Shown: positions 16,965-25,947, counted from the first letter of the stretch. The stretch is 64,000 bases of DNA from an uncultured Aquimarina sp. (GCA_947501475.1 CANMWA010000003.1:124001-188000); one strand, 5' to 3'. Translations and numbers: made by a program. The notes: generated by a model from the sequence alone, not told the origin.

Positions 16965-17804
16965 ATGAAAAATATCCTGCTTCCAACCGATTTTTCTGAA
17001 AACTCAAAAAATGCAATACATTATGCTTTAGCGTTTTTTAAAAATGAGCTTTGTACTTTTCATATTCTTCATGTTCAAAAAGCTTCTAACTACACTACAG
17101 ATGATTTGATGGTAGCCCCTGCTAATACATCAATTCATCAATCAGTAATTAGTGATGTAAAAAAGAAACTTAATATCCTTACAGAGCAATTAAAAAATGA
17201 ATATGCTGAAGAAAATTACACATTTCATGCCATTACAGACTATGATATCTTTACAGATGCCATCAAACAAGCTGTAAAAGCAAAAAATATCGACCTCATT
17301 GTTATGGGCACAAATGGTGCTACTGGTGCCACAGAAGTTGTTTTTGGAAGCAACACGCTTAATGTAATTCGCAAAGTAGATTGTCCTGTACTTGCGATTC
17401 CGCAGGGATATACATATAAAAAACCTAAAACCATTTTATACACTATCGATGATGGAGATCATTTTATCACCGAAGGAATAGAGCCATTAATGGATATACT
17501 TGCTAAACACAACTCTTCTCTACGCATTCTTAAAATTAAAGAAGATGAAACCGTTACCGTAGCAGATTTTGATGATAAAAAGAAGATGAAAGATTTTTTT
17601 AAGAACATCAATCATACTTTTCATGCTATAACCAATGTCCCTACTGCTCTAGCCATAACAAGTTTTGTACAAATCATGAACATAAATATGACTGCTATGT
17701 TTATTCAAAGAGAGACTTTTTTAGAGCGTTTTTTTAAAGGATCAGAAACTTCAAAAATTAGTTACGGGACTAGAGTTCCATTGCTAATAATGCATAGCAC
17801 ATAA
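16965..17804 (+). CDS. Universal stress protein, two-domain UspA family
   Basis: 279 residues from ATG 16965 (MKNILLPTDFSENS). An upstream in-frame GTG-type start at 16923 would lie before the transcription start predicted from the promoter. The N-terminal Usp domain carries the ATP-binding pattern G-x2-G-x9-G-S (GTNGATGATEVVFGSN). The C-terminal half is a degenerate second Usp domain without it. Known: Usp proteins bind ATP and act in stress survival, several in oxygen limitation. First gene of an operon with cardiolipin synthase 22 bp downstream. Confidence 0.9.
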   Translation: MKNILLPTDFSENSKNAIHYALAFFKNELCTFHILHVQKASNYTTDDLMVAPANTSIHQSVISDVKKKLNILTEQLKNEYAEENYTFHAITDYDIFTDAIKQAVKAKNIDLIVMGTNGATGATEVVFGSNTLNVIRKVDCPVLAIPQGYTYKKPKTILYTIDDGDHFITEGIEPLMDILAKHNSSLRILKIKEDETVTVADFDDKKKMKDFFKNINHTFHAITNVPTALAITSFVQIMNINMTAMFIQRETFLERFFKGSETSKISYGTRVPLLIMHST

Positions 17805-17826
17805 TACGAATGAAATTTGTAATGAA

Positions 17827-19248
17827 ATGATAATTGCCATAGCTATAAGTCTATATATTTTTATCGGGGTTGTCATCATCATCAGATTACTTTTAAATGG
17901 TATGCGCCCTACAAAAACTCTGGCATGGGTACTTGCCGTATTTACAATACCGGTTGGGGGGATGCTATTATACTTGATGTTAGGCCGAAATAGAAGGAAA
18001 AACAAACTGTATAAGCTTAAACGCACTCCCAAAATCACTAATTACATTAATCAAACTTTAGATCAATACCCATCAATTACCGAAGAAGAATATACAGAGC
18101 ATCATAAAATTATTTCTCTAATTACCAAAAACTCATACTTTGTACCAAGCACAGGAAATGAATTAAAATTACTTAAAAATGGTGAAGTTACTTTTCGAGC
18201 AATATTCGATGCATTAGAACAAGCTGAACATTTTATCCATTTAGAATATTACATTTTTGAAGAAGGTGAGCTATCAAAAAGCCTTTTTGAGCTTTTTCAA
18301 AAGAAAGTGAAAAACGGTGTAAAAATTCGTATCCTTTATGATGGTATTGGAAGTATCTCATTAAGTAAAAAGTATATCAAAAAACTTAAGCAAATAGGCG
18401 TAGAAATTCATAAGTTTCTACCCATACGATTTGGCAAATTTTTATCATCAATAAACTACAGAAACCATCGTAAAATTATCGTAATCGATGATAAAATTGC
18501 TTTTACAGGAGGCATAAATGTATCAGACAAGTATGTTAAAGGAGACCTTACTCTTGGAACCTGGCATGATATGCATCTACAACTTAAAGGTCCAATTGTA
18601 CATAGTTTGCAAGCTATTTTTGCAATGGATTGGTATTTGGTAAGTACCGATGACAAAATCTTAGAAACTTCGTACTTTCATCCATATCAAAAAACAGAGG
18701 GGTCTACAGCTCAGATTGTACATAGCGGTCCAGATTCAGATTTTTCTGCCACCCAGCAGATGTATTTCTCTATTATTAATGAGGCCAAAAACTATGTATA
18801 CATTACGAATCCTTATATTATTCCTGGAGAATCGATCCTCGATGCTTTAAAGGTTGCATCATTAAGCGGGATCGATGTGAGATTATTGCTGTCAGATAAT
18901 TCAGATAGTAAAATAGTTCGATGGTGTGTACGTTCTTATTTTGAAAGATTGTTACAAGCTGGAGTGAAAATTTATCTATTCCCTGAAGGGTTTTTACATA
19001 GTAAAACTATTGTAGCAGACGATACGATTTCGTCGGTTGGCACCACAAATCTAGATATTAGAAGCTTTGAACAAAACTATGAGGTAAATGCAGTAATTTA
19101 TGATGACTTGTTTGCAATAGCTTTAAAAAATGATTTTTTAAATGATTGTGATAAAAGTATTCAATTGAACTATGATACCTTTGTACAAAGACCATGGCAA
19201 GATCGAATAAAAGAAGGTGCTGCCAAGATCTTTAGCTCGGTTTTATGA
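17827..19248 (+). CDS. cls: Cardiolipin synthase, phospholipase D family
   Basis: 473 residues. Two N-terminal membrane helices (~3-23 and 34-54, PLDc_N domain), then two HxKx4D phospholipase D motifs: NHRKIIVIDDKIAFTGG near residue 217 and FLHSKTIVADD near residue 397. It joins two phosphatidylglycerols to cardiolipin at the inner membrane. Between a stress protein and a patatin lipase in one tight operon, pointing to membrane-lipid remodelling under the stress that drives the promoter at 16901. Confidence 0.93.
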   Translation: MIIAIAISLYIFIGVVIIIRLLLNGMRPTKTLAWVLAVFTIPVGGMLLYLMLGRNRRKNKLYKLKRTPKITNYINQTLDQYPSITEEEYTEHHKIISLITKNSYFVPSTGNELKLLKNGEVTFRAIFDALEQAEHFIHLEYYIFEEGELSKSLFELFQKKVKNGVKIRILYDGIGSISLSKKYIKKLKQIGVEIHKFLPIRFGKFLSSINYRNHRKIIVIDDKIAFTGGINVSDKYVKGDLTLGTWHDMHLQLKGPIVHSLQAIFAMDWYLVSTDDKILETSYFHPYQKTEGSTAQIVHSGPDSDFSATQQMYFSIINEAKNYVYITNPYIIPGESILDALKVASLSGIDVRLLLSDNSDSKIVRWCVRSYFERLLQAGVKIYLFPEGFLHSKTIVADDTISSVGTTNLDIRSFEQNYEVNAVIYDDLFAIALKNDFLNDCDKSIQLNYDTFVQRPWQDRIKEGAAKIFSSVL

Positions 19249-19258
19249 TATATAGACA

Positions 19259-20038
19259 ATGAAAAATCTAAAAAACATAGGATTAGTATTATCAGGTGGT
19301 GGTTTCAAAGGTGTAGCCCACATTGGTGCGATACAAGCTTTTGAAGAAGCCGGAATAATCCCAAAATATATTTCGGGCACTAGTGCTGGGGCGATCGTTG
19401 GAGCTTTATATGCAGGCGGATATACTCCCAAAGAAATTAAAGATTTCTTTAAAAAAACTCCGATATTCAAGTTTAATCGATTTACGAGAAAAAAGGCTGG
19501 TTTCTTGGACTCAGAGAAGTTTCAGGACGATCTTGAAACCTTTTTCCCAGAGAATTCTTATGAAGCTTTGCCAAAAAAACTTTTTATTACCGCCACAAAT
19601 TTGGTAGAAGGAACCACAAAGGTTTTCAGTACAGGAGAGCTTATTAAACCCATATTAGCATCTGCAGCATTTCCTGGTGTTTTTACACCTGTAATGATTG
19701 ATGGAGAATTATATGCTGATGGCGGTATTTTGGATAACTTCCCCTTAAAACCATTAAAGAAAAAATGTGACTTTATCATTGGGATTGATGTATCTCCTAT
19801 CAAGAAACCAAAGATCACAGATTTTAAGCATTCATATAATGTTATGCAACGCGCCTATTATCTTAGAGCAATGCCCAATGCGGAAGTAAAGTTTAAACAA
19901 TGTGATATTGTGGTTCAACCCAAAAAGTTGGTTAATCATGGTATTTTTAATAGTAGTAGTTTAGAAAAAGTATATGATCTTGGATACCAGGAAGCGAAAT
20001 TACAAATCGAATTATTTCAAAAAAATCAGGAAAAATGA
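19259..20038 (+). CDS. Patatin-like phospholipase (RssA type)
   Basis: 259 residues. Seen: oxyanion loop GGGFKGVAHIGA at 12-23, nucleophile GTSAG near residue 42, and the catalytic Asp in DGG near residue 160. No signal peptide, so it acts in the cytoplasm or at the inner membrane face. 10 bp after cls; its last codons overlap the regulator gene by 4 bp (ATGA). Inferred: lipid turnover together with Cls. Confidence 0.9.
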   Translation: MKNLKNIGLVLSGGGFKGVAHIGAIQAFEEAGIIPKYISGTSAGAIVGALYAGGYTPKEIKDFFKKTPIFKFNRFTRKKAGFLDSEKFQDDLETFFPENSYEALPKKLFITATNLVEGTTKVFSTGELIKPILASAAFPGVFTPVMIDGELYADGGILDNFPLKPLKKKCDFIIGIDVSPIKKPKITDFKHSYNVMQRAYYLRAMPNAEVKFKQCDIVVQPKKLVNHGIFNSSSLEKVYDLGYQEAKLQIELFQKNQEK

Positions 20039-20676
20039 TTCAGGAGATACAAAATAACTATGGAACTCTATTTGAAAATGAGCTACTCGAAGAAATTAAT
20101 CATGTGGGAACTTACAAAGAAGTTCCTGAAGGATTTGAACTCATTAAACCAGGAAGTTATATAAAATCTATGCCTCTGATCCTTGGCGGGGCAGTAAAAA
20201 TATTAAGAGAAGATACTGATGGCGACGAACTACTGCTATATTTTTTGGAGAGCGGTGATACCTGTGCGATGACTTTATCATGCTGTCTGGGCCATCACAA
20301 AAGCGAAATCAAAGCTATTGCAGAAACTAATACAAAGCTTATCATGGTTCCTATTGAAAAAATGGAAGAATGGACCACAAAATACAAATCATGGAGAAAT
20401 TTTGTATTCGATAGTTATCATAAAAGATTGATGGAGGCTATCGAAACTATCGATAGCATTGCTTTCTTAAAAATGGATGATCGTTTGCTAAAATATCTTA
20501 GAGATAAAACCAAAGTCAATCAAGATCATATCATCAATAACACGCATCAAGAAATAGCATATGATCTTCATACATCAAGAGTAGTCATCTCCAGATTACT
20601 TAAAAAACTAGAACAAGAAGGAAGAGTACAACTGAATAGAAATAATATTGAAATTATTAACGTGAGTTCGATATAG
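20035..20676 (+). CDS. Crp/Fnr-family regulator, candidate regulator of the sulfur module
   Basis: 213 residues. cNMP-binding-fold domain at ~20-130, then a helix-turn-helix at ~165-200 with recognition helix TSRVVISRLLKKLEQ. The recognition positions are Arg-Val-..-Arg, unlike both E. coli Crp (Arg-Glu-Arg) and Fnr (Val-Glu-Ser-Arg). No N-terminal Fe-S cysteines, so not an Fnr oxygen sensor; DTCAMTLSCCLGHH holds three Cys inside the domain that might sense thiol or sulfur species (inference). It lies 265 bp before tauE, whose promoter holds a perfect GTAAC-N4-GTTAC palindrome repeated at two further sulfur genes. Translationally coupled to the patatin gene. Confidence 0.88.
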   Translation: MIQEIQNNYGTLFENELLEEINHVGTYKEVPEGFELIKPGSYIKSMPLILGGAVKILREDTDGDELLLYFLESGDTCAMTLSCCLGHHKSEIKAIAETNTKLIMVPIEKMEEWTTKYKSWRNFVFDSYHKRLMEAIETIDSIAFLKMDDRLLKYLRDKTKVNQDHIINNTHQEIAYDLHTSRVVISRLLKKLEQEGRVQLNRNNIEIINVSSI

Positions 20677-20702
20677 GATGACATAAAATAATTAATGTTT
20701 TG

Positions 20703-20810
20703 AGTTTCCTCTCCCTCTGGGAGAGCCTGCCTCGCCGTCAGGCAGGGATTAAGTTGAGGTTTTTTTGATGTGCCCTCTCATCCTAACCTTCTCCCCAAGG
20801 AGAAGGAACC
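20703..20810 (+). repeat. Intergenic repeat element, CTCTCCC/GGGAGAG family
   Basis: Starts TTTCCTCTCCCTC...GGGAGAG and ends ACCTTCTCCCCAAGGAGAAGGAAC, the same ends as the element at 50928-51014. In this copy a second hairpin, CCTGCC...GGCAGG (~20726-20745), interrupts the left half. Non-coding; it separates the crp operon from tauE. Confidence 0.65.
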
Positions 20811-20881
20811 TATATAAACTATAAAAGACTGGAAAAAAAGAGATTTTACATCGATCTCACATTGATTAGTATTTAATCTTC

Positions 20882-20926
20882 TGTAACAAATGTTACTGTA
20901 CTAGGCTATTCCTGACATTATTTTTG
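20882..20926 (+). promoter_or_regulatory. tauE promoter with GTAAC palindrome
   Basis: TGTAACAAATGTTACTG at 20882-20898 (core GTAAC-N4-GTTAC at 20883-20896); -7 box TATTTTTG at 20919-20926. The palindrome centre is 29.5 nt before the -7 box, the position of a class II activator. The same arrangement occurs at 23317 and 24851. Confidence 0.7.
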
Positions 20927-20940
20927 CCAAAAAATAATTA

Positions 20941-21741
20941 ATGGCGATAACAGAAATTCTGGGATACACAGGAGCATTAATCATAGGCATTGTGTTAGGT
21001 TTGATTGGCGGTGGTGGTTCAATACTCACAGTACCTGTATTTGTATATCTTATGCATATCAATCCAATTACTGCTACAGCCTATTCGCTTTTTGTGGTAG
21101 GAGTTTCAGCATTGGTAGGTGCTATTAAAAAATTCAGAAAAGGGTTAGTAGATATACGAACTGCCATAGTATTTGCCACTCCTGCCTTTATCGCCGTATA
21201 TACAACCAGAAAATACATGGTACCTGCAATTCCTGACTATCTATTTAATATCAGAGATTTTATGGTCACTAAGAATATCGGAATCATGATATTTTTTGCA
21301 ATCATTATGTTACTGGCTTCAATCTCTATGATAAAAGAAAAAAATGGAGTTCCCTTAAAAGGAGAAACAAAACCAAAATATAATTATCCTCTAATTATAT
21401 TTGAAGGAATAGTAGTTGGTCTTTTAACTGGTATAGTTGGTGCCGGTGGCGGATTTTTGATCATTCCTGCATTGGTCTTATTAGCCAAACTGCCTATGAA
21501 AAAAGCAGTCGCTACTTCATTACTTATTATAGCTATAAAATCCCTTATTGGTTTTGTAGGAGATCTTGAAAATTTAGATATCGAATGGAGCTTCTTATTG
21601 CCATTTACCACAATTTCTGTGATCGGAATTTTTATTGGTATGTATATATCAAACTTTATAGGAGGAAAAAAGCTCGAGAAAGGTTTTGGGTGGTTTGTCT
21701 TGGCAATGGGGGTATACATAATTATTAAGGAATTAATGTAA
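20941..21741 (+). CDS. TauE/SafE family sulfite/organosulfonate exporter
   Basis: 266 residues, eight or so hydrophobic helices, with the duplicated family signatures GLIGGGGSILTVPVFVY near residue 22 and GIVGAGGGFLIIPALV near residue 163. Inner-membrane exporter, probably for sulfite or a related sulfur anion formed by the persulfide-dioxygenase-like protein at 23427. It shares its promoter type with the other sulfur genes here. Confidence 0.88.
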   Translation: MAITEILGYTGALIIGIVLGLIGGGGSILTVPVFVYLMHINPITATAYSLFVVGVSALVGAIKKFRKGLVDIRTAIVFATPAFIAVYTTRKYMVPAIPDYLFNIRDFMVTKNIGIMIFFAIIMLLASISMIKEKNGVPLKGETKPKYNYPLIIFEGIVVGLLTGIVGAGGGFLIIPALVLLAKLPMKKAVATSLLIIAIKSLIGFVGDLENLDIEWSFLLPFTTISVIGIFIGMYISNFIGGKKLEKGFGWFVLAMGVYIIIKELM

Positions 21742-22082
21742 GTGAGAGACTATAAAATATTGTCAAAATAATGCCGGTATTAACTTGTATATCAGCACAA
21801 TAAAACGTATTTTTATATAGCACTTAATTAGGAGATAAACACATATTCCATATTATAAAAAAAACGACCTAAGTATTAGCTTTGTCTAATCAATTACTCC
21901 TTAAAATAGCTCAGGAATATGTTCAAATTTTGATTTACTGACTCCAAATCTTGTTATGGTTCTATTTTATTTTCAAAATATTGGACTTGCCATTACTATT
22001 TTTCTAAACAAACATTTCACTAAATATAAATCACGTATATCTTAGGTTATACAACTATGATTTACGACAAAACACAAAAATT
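21742..22082. other. Intergenic region, 341 bp, nothing clear
   Basis: AT-rich. One match to the -7 consensus (TAGCTTTG at 21877-21884) lies some 200 bp before the next gene and no palindrome precedes it. I see no coding frame, terminator or repeat. Confidence 0.5.
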
Positions 22083-23207
22083 ATGGCAAATTATCCAATT
22101 AATGAAACTCGCTTAATCTCAGGAATCAAAATTAGAATAACAGGAAAAGTAACTGTAAACTATCCCAATGCCTCTGTTGATATTAAGATTAAGGCTCCTG
22201 GAACTGCAGCTCATCCTTATCATCTTAAAATAGGACCAAACCAACTCAAAGATGAGCAAACTCAAAAATTTACTATAGCCAAAATTCCTATTACACTAGC
22301 ATTAGAGGCAATACCAAAAAAAGGGAATGTTTATGTATCTGTAAGAAAAGGTAATTTTGTTTGCTGGACATTACCTGTAAGTTACAAAGAACACAAAGGA
22401 ATACATACCATTACTGCATATGGTATTTATGCCTTAATCAAATCTCTTGATGGTAAAGCAGACCATACTTATGTAATCGGCGTTGATAAAAATACTGGAA
22501 ATGAACTCACCTGGACTTGTGGAGGAGCTTATGAAGGGGGGCGTGAATTAACAACAGGAGAAGCCGATGGACTAACCTGTGATTGCATTTCAAGACGTAT
22601 GGAAGAAATTGGACTTACAGGTGGGCTTGCAGGGATCAGATATGGAATCGATGGTGTTTGTCACCAAGCTTCCAATCGAATCATGTACCCTGCAGGACTT
22701 GTCGTGGATAAAGCCAATGGATGGAAACTATCTTCTTCAATTTTTGGCATTCTAGGATTAAAAGCTATTGATGGTAAAGGAAAAACTATCTGGAACAAGA
22801 TTCTTAAAGAATGTATGGGTGTTGATACAGATACTCCTGAAGAGTTTAAATTGTCTGAAACCCCTGATCCTCTTAAAGAACATCTTCTTGAATTGGAATA
22901 TGATCTTTATGAAGAAACCGGGATTGAACTTTCTGGAGCACAGTCAAAAAATCTCTCATCAGAGTATCTTGCTTTTAAAGAATCTCAACAAGGCTTGGCT
23001 TCCAATATTCAAAAAGGTAACATTACCGGAATTTCATTTGCAATGGATATGAACAAGGCAATATCAAACTATATGACCAGTGTATCCAAAATTGCAAGCC
23101 GTCCTGTTCAGGAAAAACTATTTGGCCATGAAGATGGAAAACCCGTCTATCTTGTAAATCCTGATATAGCAGAACAGATATATTCGCAACCCGAGCTTAC
23201 AGAATAG
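22083..23207 (+). CDS. Unrecognised 374-residue protein, possibly with a papain-like core
   Basis: No family recognised. No signal peptide. Residues ~1-110 look like a beta-rich domain (alternating hydrophobic strands, ITGKVTVNYPNASVDIKI). The middle part has HTYVIGV (His128), then TCGGAYEGG, LTCDCISRR and GVCHQASNRIMYPAG (Cys193). A His strand followed by a Cys at the start of a helix is the order seen in circularly permuted papain-like enzymes (NlpC/LRAT type); this is a weak inference. The C-terminal ~120 residues are helical. Stands alone between a 341-bp gap and a strong terminator, so it is a monocistronic unit inserted within the sulfur module. Confidence 0.75.
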   Translation: MANYPINETRLISGIKIRITGKVTVNYPNASVDIKIKAPGTAAHPYHLKIGPNQLKDEQTQKFTIAKIPITLALEAIPKKGNVYVSVRKGNFVCWTLPVSYKEHKGIHTITAYGIYALIKSLDGKADHTYVIGVDKNTGNELTWTCGGAYEGGRELTTGEADGLTCDCISRRMEEIGLTGGLAGIRYGIDGVCHQASNRIMYPAGLVVDKANGWKLSSSIFGILGLKAIDGKGKTIWNKILKECMGVDTDTPEEFKLSETPDPLKEHLLELEYDLYEETGIELSGAQSKNLSSEYLAFKESQQGLASNIQKGNITGISFAMDMNKAISNYMTSVSKIASRPVQEKLFGHEDGKPVYLVNPDIAEQIYSQPELTE

Positions 23208-23230
23208 TATATACTTATTAATAACACAAT

Positions 23231-23266
23231 AAGAGCACCAGAAGTGAAATTCTGGCGCTCTTTTTT
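23231..23266 (+). terminator. Strong Rho-independent terminator
   Basis: AAGAGCaCCAGAA pairs with TTCTGGcGCTCTT across a 6-nt loop, ending in a T-run. The A/C bulge is the only mismatch. Confidence 0.9.
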
Positions 23267-23316
23267 GTATAGCGTTCAAACTTTATAACACTTCTACTAA
23301 TCTGAAACCAAAGCTT

Positions 23317-23361
23317 TGTAACTATTGTTACTGAAATGAAATAATAATTACTGTATTTTTG
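23317..23361 (+). promoter_or_regulatory. Promoter of the persulfide dioxygenase gene with GTAAC palindrome
   Basis: TGTAACTATTGTTACTG at 23317-23333; -7 box TATTTTTG at 23354-23361, 29.5 nt from the palindrome centre. Identical -7 sequence and spacing to the tauE promoter. Confidence 0.7.
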
Positions 23362-23426
23362 ACAAATAAATAATAAACAAATAGGATTTCTATTTAAAAT
23401 TAGAGAATGCTTAAAGAATAGAACAG

Positions 23427-24839
23427 ATGAAGATAGAACAAATATATACAGGATGTCTTGCTCAAGGAGCATATTACATAGAGAGTAATGGCGAAGTAGC
23501 GATCATAGATCCATTGCGAGAAATAAAACATTATATCGAAACGGCAAATGAAGATCAAGCAAAAATAAAATACATTTTTGAAACTCATTTTCATGCCGAT
23601 TTCGTAAGTGGTCATGTTACTTTGGCAAAAGAAACAGGGGCAGATATCATATTTGGCCCACAAGCAAATCCATCTTTTAAGGCGATTATTGCAAAAGACG
23701 GTCAAGAATTTAAGCTTGGAGACATTACAATAACAGCACTGCACACGCCTGGTCACACTATCGAAAGCACTACATATTTACTAAAAGATGCTACTGGTAA
23801 AGATCATGCGATTTTTAGTGGAGACACCTTATTTCTTGGTGATGTAGGGCGACCAGATCTAGCTCAAAAAGCAGCCCATATGACACAAGAAGAACTAGCA
23901 GAAACACTTTTTGATAGTCTTCGTACTAAAATTATGCCTCTTGCAGATGATGTAATCGTCTATCCTGCACACGGAGCTGGTTCTGCATGTGGTAAAAATA
24001 TGATGAAAGAAACCGTAGACACTCTTGGTAATCAAAAGAAGATGAATTATGCACTTCGTGCTGATATGACCAAAGAAGAATTCGTAAAAGAAGTTACCGA
24101 AGGTTTATTACCTCCTCCTCTATATTTTCCGCTTAATGTAAAAATGAATAAAGAAGGATATGAAGATATTGATGAAGTCCTTGAAAGAGGAATAAATCCA
24201 TTGTCACCTCAAGATTTTGAAACTTTGGCTAACGAAACAGGAGCTGTAGTTTTGGATGTAAGACACCAGAACGAATATGTCAAGGGTCATATCCCTAGAT
24301 CTATATTTATAGGAATCGGTGGGGATTTTGCCCCATGGGTAGGTGCTTTAATAGCCGATGTACAACAACCCATTTTATTAGTAGCTCCCGAAGGACGAAT
24401 TGAAGAAACCATCACAAGATTATCTCGTGTAGGATTTGATAATACAATAGGGTATCTTGAAGGAGGATTTGATGCATGGAAAAAAGCAAGCAAGGACTAC
24501 GATTCTATTACTTCAATAGCCGCTTTAGAATTTAAAGACATTTTAAATGCGCAAGACGTTCCAGTTTTTGATGTGCGTAAAGAGAGTGAATTTGTGGCAG
24601 AACACCTCGATAAAGCAAATAATACCCCTTTGAGTTTTATAAATGATTACTTAACAGAATTTCCTGAAAATAAAACCTTTTATATACATTGTGCAGGAGG
24701 GTATCGCTCAGTAATTGCAGCATCAATATTAAAAAGTCGCGGAATACATAACCTCATCGATATTGCAGGTGGTTTCAAAGATATCAGAGAAGCAGGTATC
24801 GAAACTACAGACTATGTATGTCCTACAACTTTAAAATAA
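23427..24839 (+). CDS. Persulfide-dioxygenase-like metallo-hydrolase with two rhodanese domains
   Basis: 470 residues. The N-terminal ~250 residues are a metallo-beta-lactamase fold with THFHADFVSGH (His54, His56, Asp58, His63), HTPGHT and FSGDTLF. The position after Asp58 is Phe rather than His, which fits the ETHE1/CstB group with a single iron. Two rhodanese domains follow: the first (~260-350) has no Cys in its active loop (LLVAPEGRIEE) and looks inactive; the second (~360-465) has IHCAGGYRS. Known: such proteins oxidise persulfide or glutathione persulfide to sulfite. Inferred: makes the sulfite removed by TauE, with YeeE/YedE handling thiosulfate. Has its own GTAAC promoter. Confidence 0.9.
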   Translation: MKIEQIYTGCLAQGAYYIESNGEVAIIDPLREIKHYIETANEDQAKIKYIFETHFHADFVSGHVTLAKETGADIIFGPQANPSFKAIIAKDGQEFKLGDITITALHTPGHTIESTTYLLKDATGKDHAIFSGDTLFLGDVGRPDLAQKAAHMTQEELAETLFDSLRTKIMPLADDVIVYPAHGAGSACGKNMMKETVDTLGNQKKMNYALRADMTKEEFVKEVTEGLLPPPLYFPLNVKMNKEGYEDIDEVLERGINPLSPQDFETLANETGAVVLDVRHQNEYVKGHIPRSIFIGIGGDFAPWVGALIADVQQPILLVAPEGRIEETITRLSRVGFDNTIGYLEGGFDAWKKASKDYDSITSIAALEFKDILNAQDVPVFDVRKESEFVAEHLDKANNTPLSFINDYLTEFPENKTFYIHCAGGYRSVIAASILKSRGIHNLIDIAGGFKDIREAGIETTDYVCPTTLK

Positions 24840-24850
24840 AAATTGGGTTA

Positions 24851-24895
24851 TGTAACTTATGTTACTGATATCCACTTTTGTGTTTTATTACTTTA
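24851..24895 (+). promoter_or_regulatory. yeeE promoter with GTAAC palindrome
   Basis: TGTAACTTATGTTACTG at 24851-24867. The expected -7 position, 24888-24895, reads TTACTTTA, one mismatch from TAnnTTTA. It overlaps an apparent start at 24859, so the real coding start must be downstream, at 24913. Confidence 0.6.
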
Positions 24896-24912
24896 TCAAA
24901 AATAAAATACAA

Positions 24913-25470
24913 ATGAATTGGATGTATGACCCCTGGCCCTGGTATGTATCAGGGCCATTAATAGCATTGGTAATGTTTCTACTACTAATGTTCGGTAAAA
25001 AATTTGGAATGTCATCTAACCTTAGAACGATGTGCACTATTTGCGGTGCAGGAAAAACATCAGATTTTTTTAGGTTTGATTGGAAAGCGCAACGTTGGAA
25101 CCTTATTGTAGCTTTTGGAGTAGTTATCGGTGGATTTATTGCCAAGAACTTTTTATCAACAGACACTTCGGTAGAATTAAATCCAGAAGTGATTACAGAG
25201 CTACAAGCCAAAGGTTTTGCTAGCGCTGGTCAAGCATATCTGCCAGAGTTATTATTTTCAAATACTGCATTTTCTGATCCAAAAATAGTACTTATACTTA
25301 TCGTTGGAGGCATGTTGGTTGGTTTTGGAGCTCGTTATGCCGGAGGATGTACTTCGGGGCATGCAATATCAGGGCTAAGTGATTTACAATTACCTTCACT
25401 TGTTGCTGTAGCTGGCTTTTTTATTGGTGGGTTAATCATGGTACATATTATCTTCCCTTTAATTTTTTAA
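24913..25470 (+). CDS. YeeE/YedE transporter, N-terminal half (thiosulfate-type)
   Basis: 185 residues from ATG 24913 (MNWMYDPWPWYVSGP). The frame opens at 24859, but that codon lies inside the GTAAC promoter palindrome. Family signs: GAGKTSDFFRF, MLVGFGARYAGGCTSGHAISGLS (central Cys of the conduit) and several membrane helices. Known: YeeE/YedE proteins take up thiosulfate or related sulfur compounds. Bacteroidota often split the protein in two; the second half is 4 bp downstream. Confidence 0.88.
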   Translation: MNWMYDPWPWYVSGPLIALVMFLLLMFGKKFGMSSNLRTMCTICGAGKTSDFFRFDWKAQRWNLIVAFGVVIGGFIAKNFLSTDTSVELNPEVITELQAKGFASAGQAYLPELLFSNTAFSDPKIVLILIVGGMLVGFGARYAGGCTSGHAISGLSDLQLPSLVAVAGFFIGGLIMVHIIFPLIF

Positions 25471-25474
25471 ACAT

Positions 25475-25888
25475 ATGCGCTCAATTATATATTTAGTTAT
25501 CGGTATTTTTTTCGGAATCGTTTTATTCAAATCCGAAGCTGCCTCATGGTTTAGAATTTATGAAATGTTTCAGTTTGGGTCTTTTCATATGTATGGGATA
25601 ATTGGTTCTGCAGTAGGGTTAGGAATTATAACCATTCAGGGTTTCAAAAAGTTTAAAATAAAATCAGTTGATGGAACATCAATACACATTGCTCCAAAAG
25701 AAAAAAGTGTTAGCCGATATATATTTGGAGGTGTTATATTTGGTTTAGGATGGGCACTGGCAGGTGCATGCCCCGGACCTATGTTTGTGTTATTGGGGGC
25801 AGGATATTTACCTATTATAGTTGCAATCCTATCTGCAATTTTAGGTACTTTTTTATACGGCGTATTAAAAGATAAATTACCTCACTAA
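25475..25888 (+). CDS. YeeE/YedE transporter, second half (DUF6691 type)
   Basis: 137 residues, four membrane helices, with the family motif FGLGWALAGACPGPMFVLLGAG holding the second conduit Cys. Pairs with the gene 4 bp upstream to form one sulfur-compound channel. End of the sulfur operon; the next gene is convergent. Confidence 0.87.
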   Translation: MRSIIYLVIGIFFGIVLFKSEAASWFRIYEMFQFGSFHMYGIIGSAVGLGIITIQGFKKFKIKSVDGTSIHIAPKEKSVSRYIFGGVIFGLGWALAGACPGPMFVLLGAGYLPIIVAILSAILGTFLYGVLKDKLPH

Positions 25889-25947
25889 TCTATAGTTATT
25901 GATTATTTTACCTTTCTCTATAAATAGATATTAGCAAATGAAGCTCT

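Noticed and set aside
20726..20745. CCTGCC...GGCAGG hairpin as terminator of the crp operon
   Set aside because: No T-run directly after it, and it lies inside a repeat element; termination there is not shown.
23400..23756. Minus-strand 118-codon frame over the persulfide dioxygenase start
   Set aside because: Covers the metal-binding region of a well-supported gene and its promoter side; no independent support.
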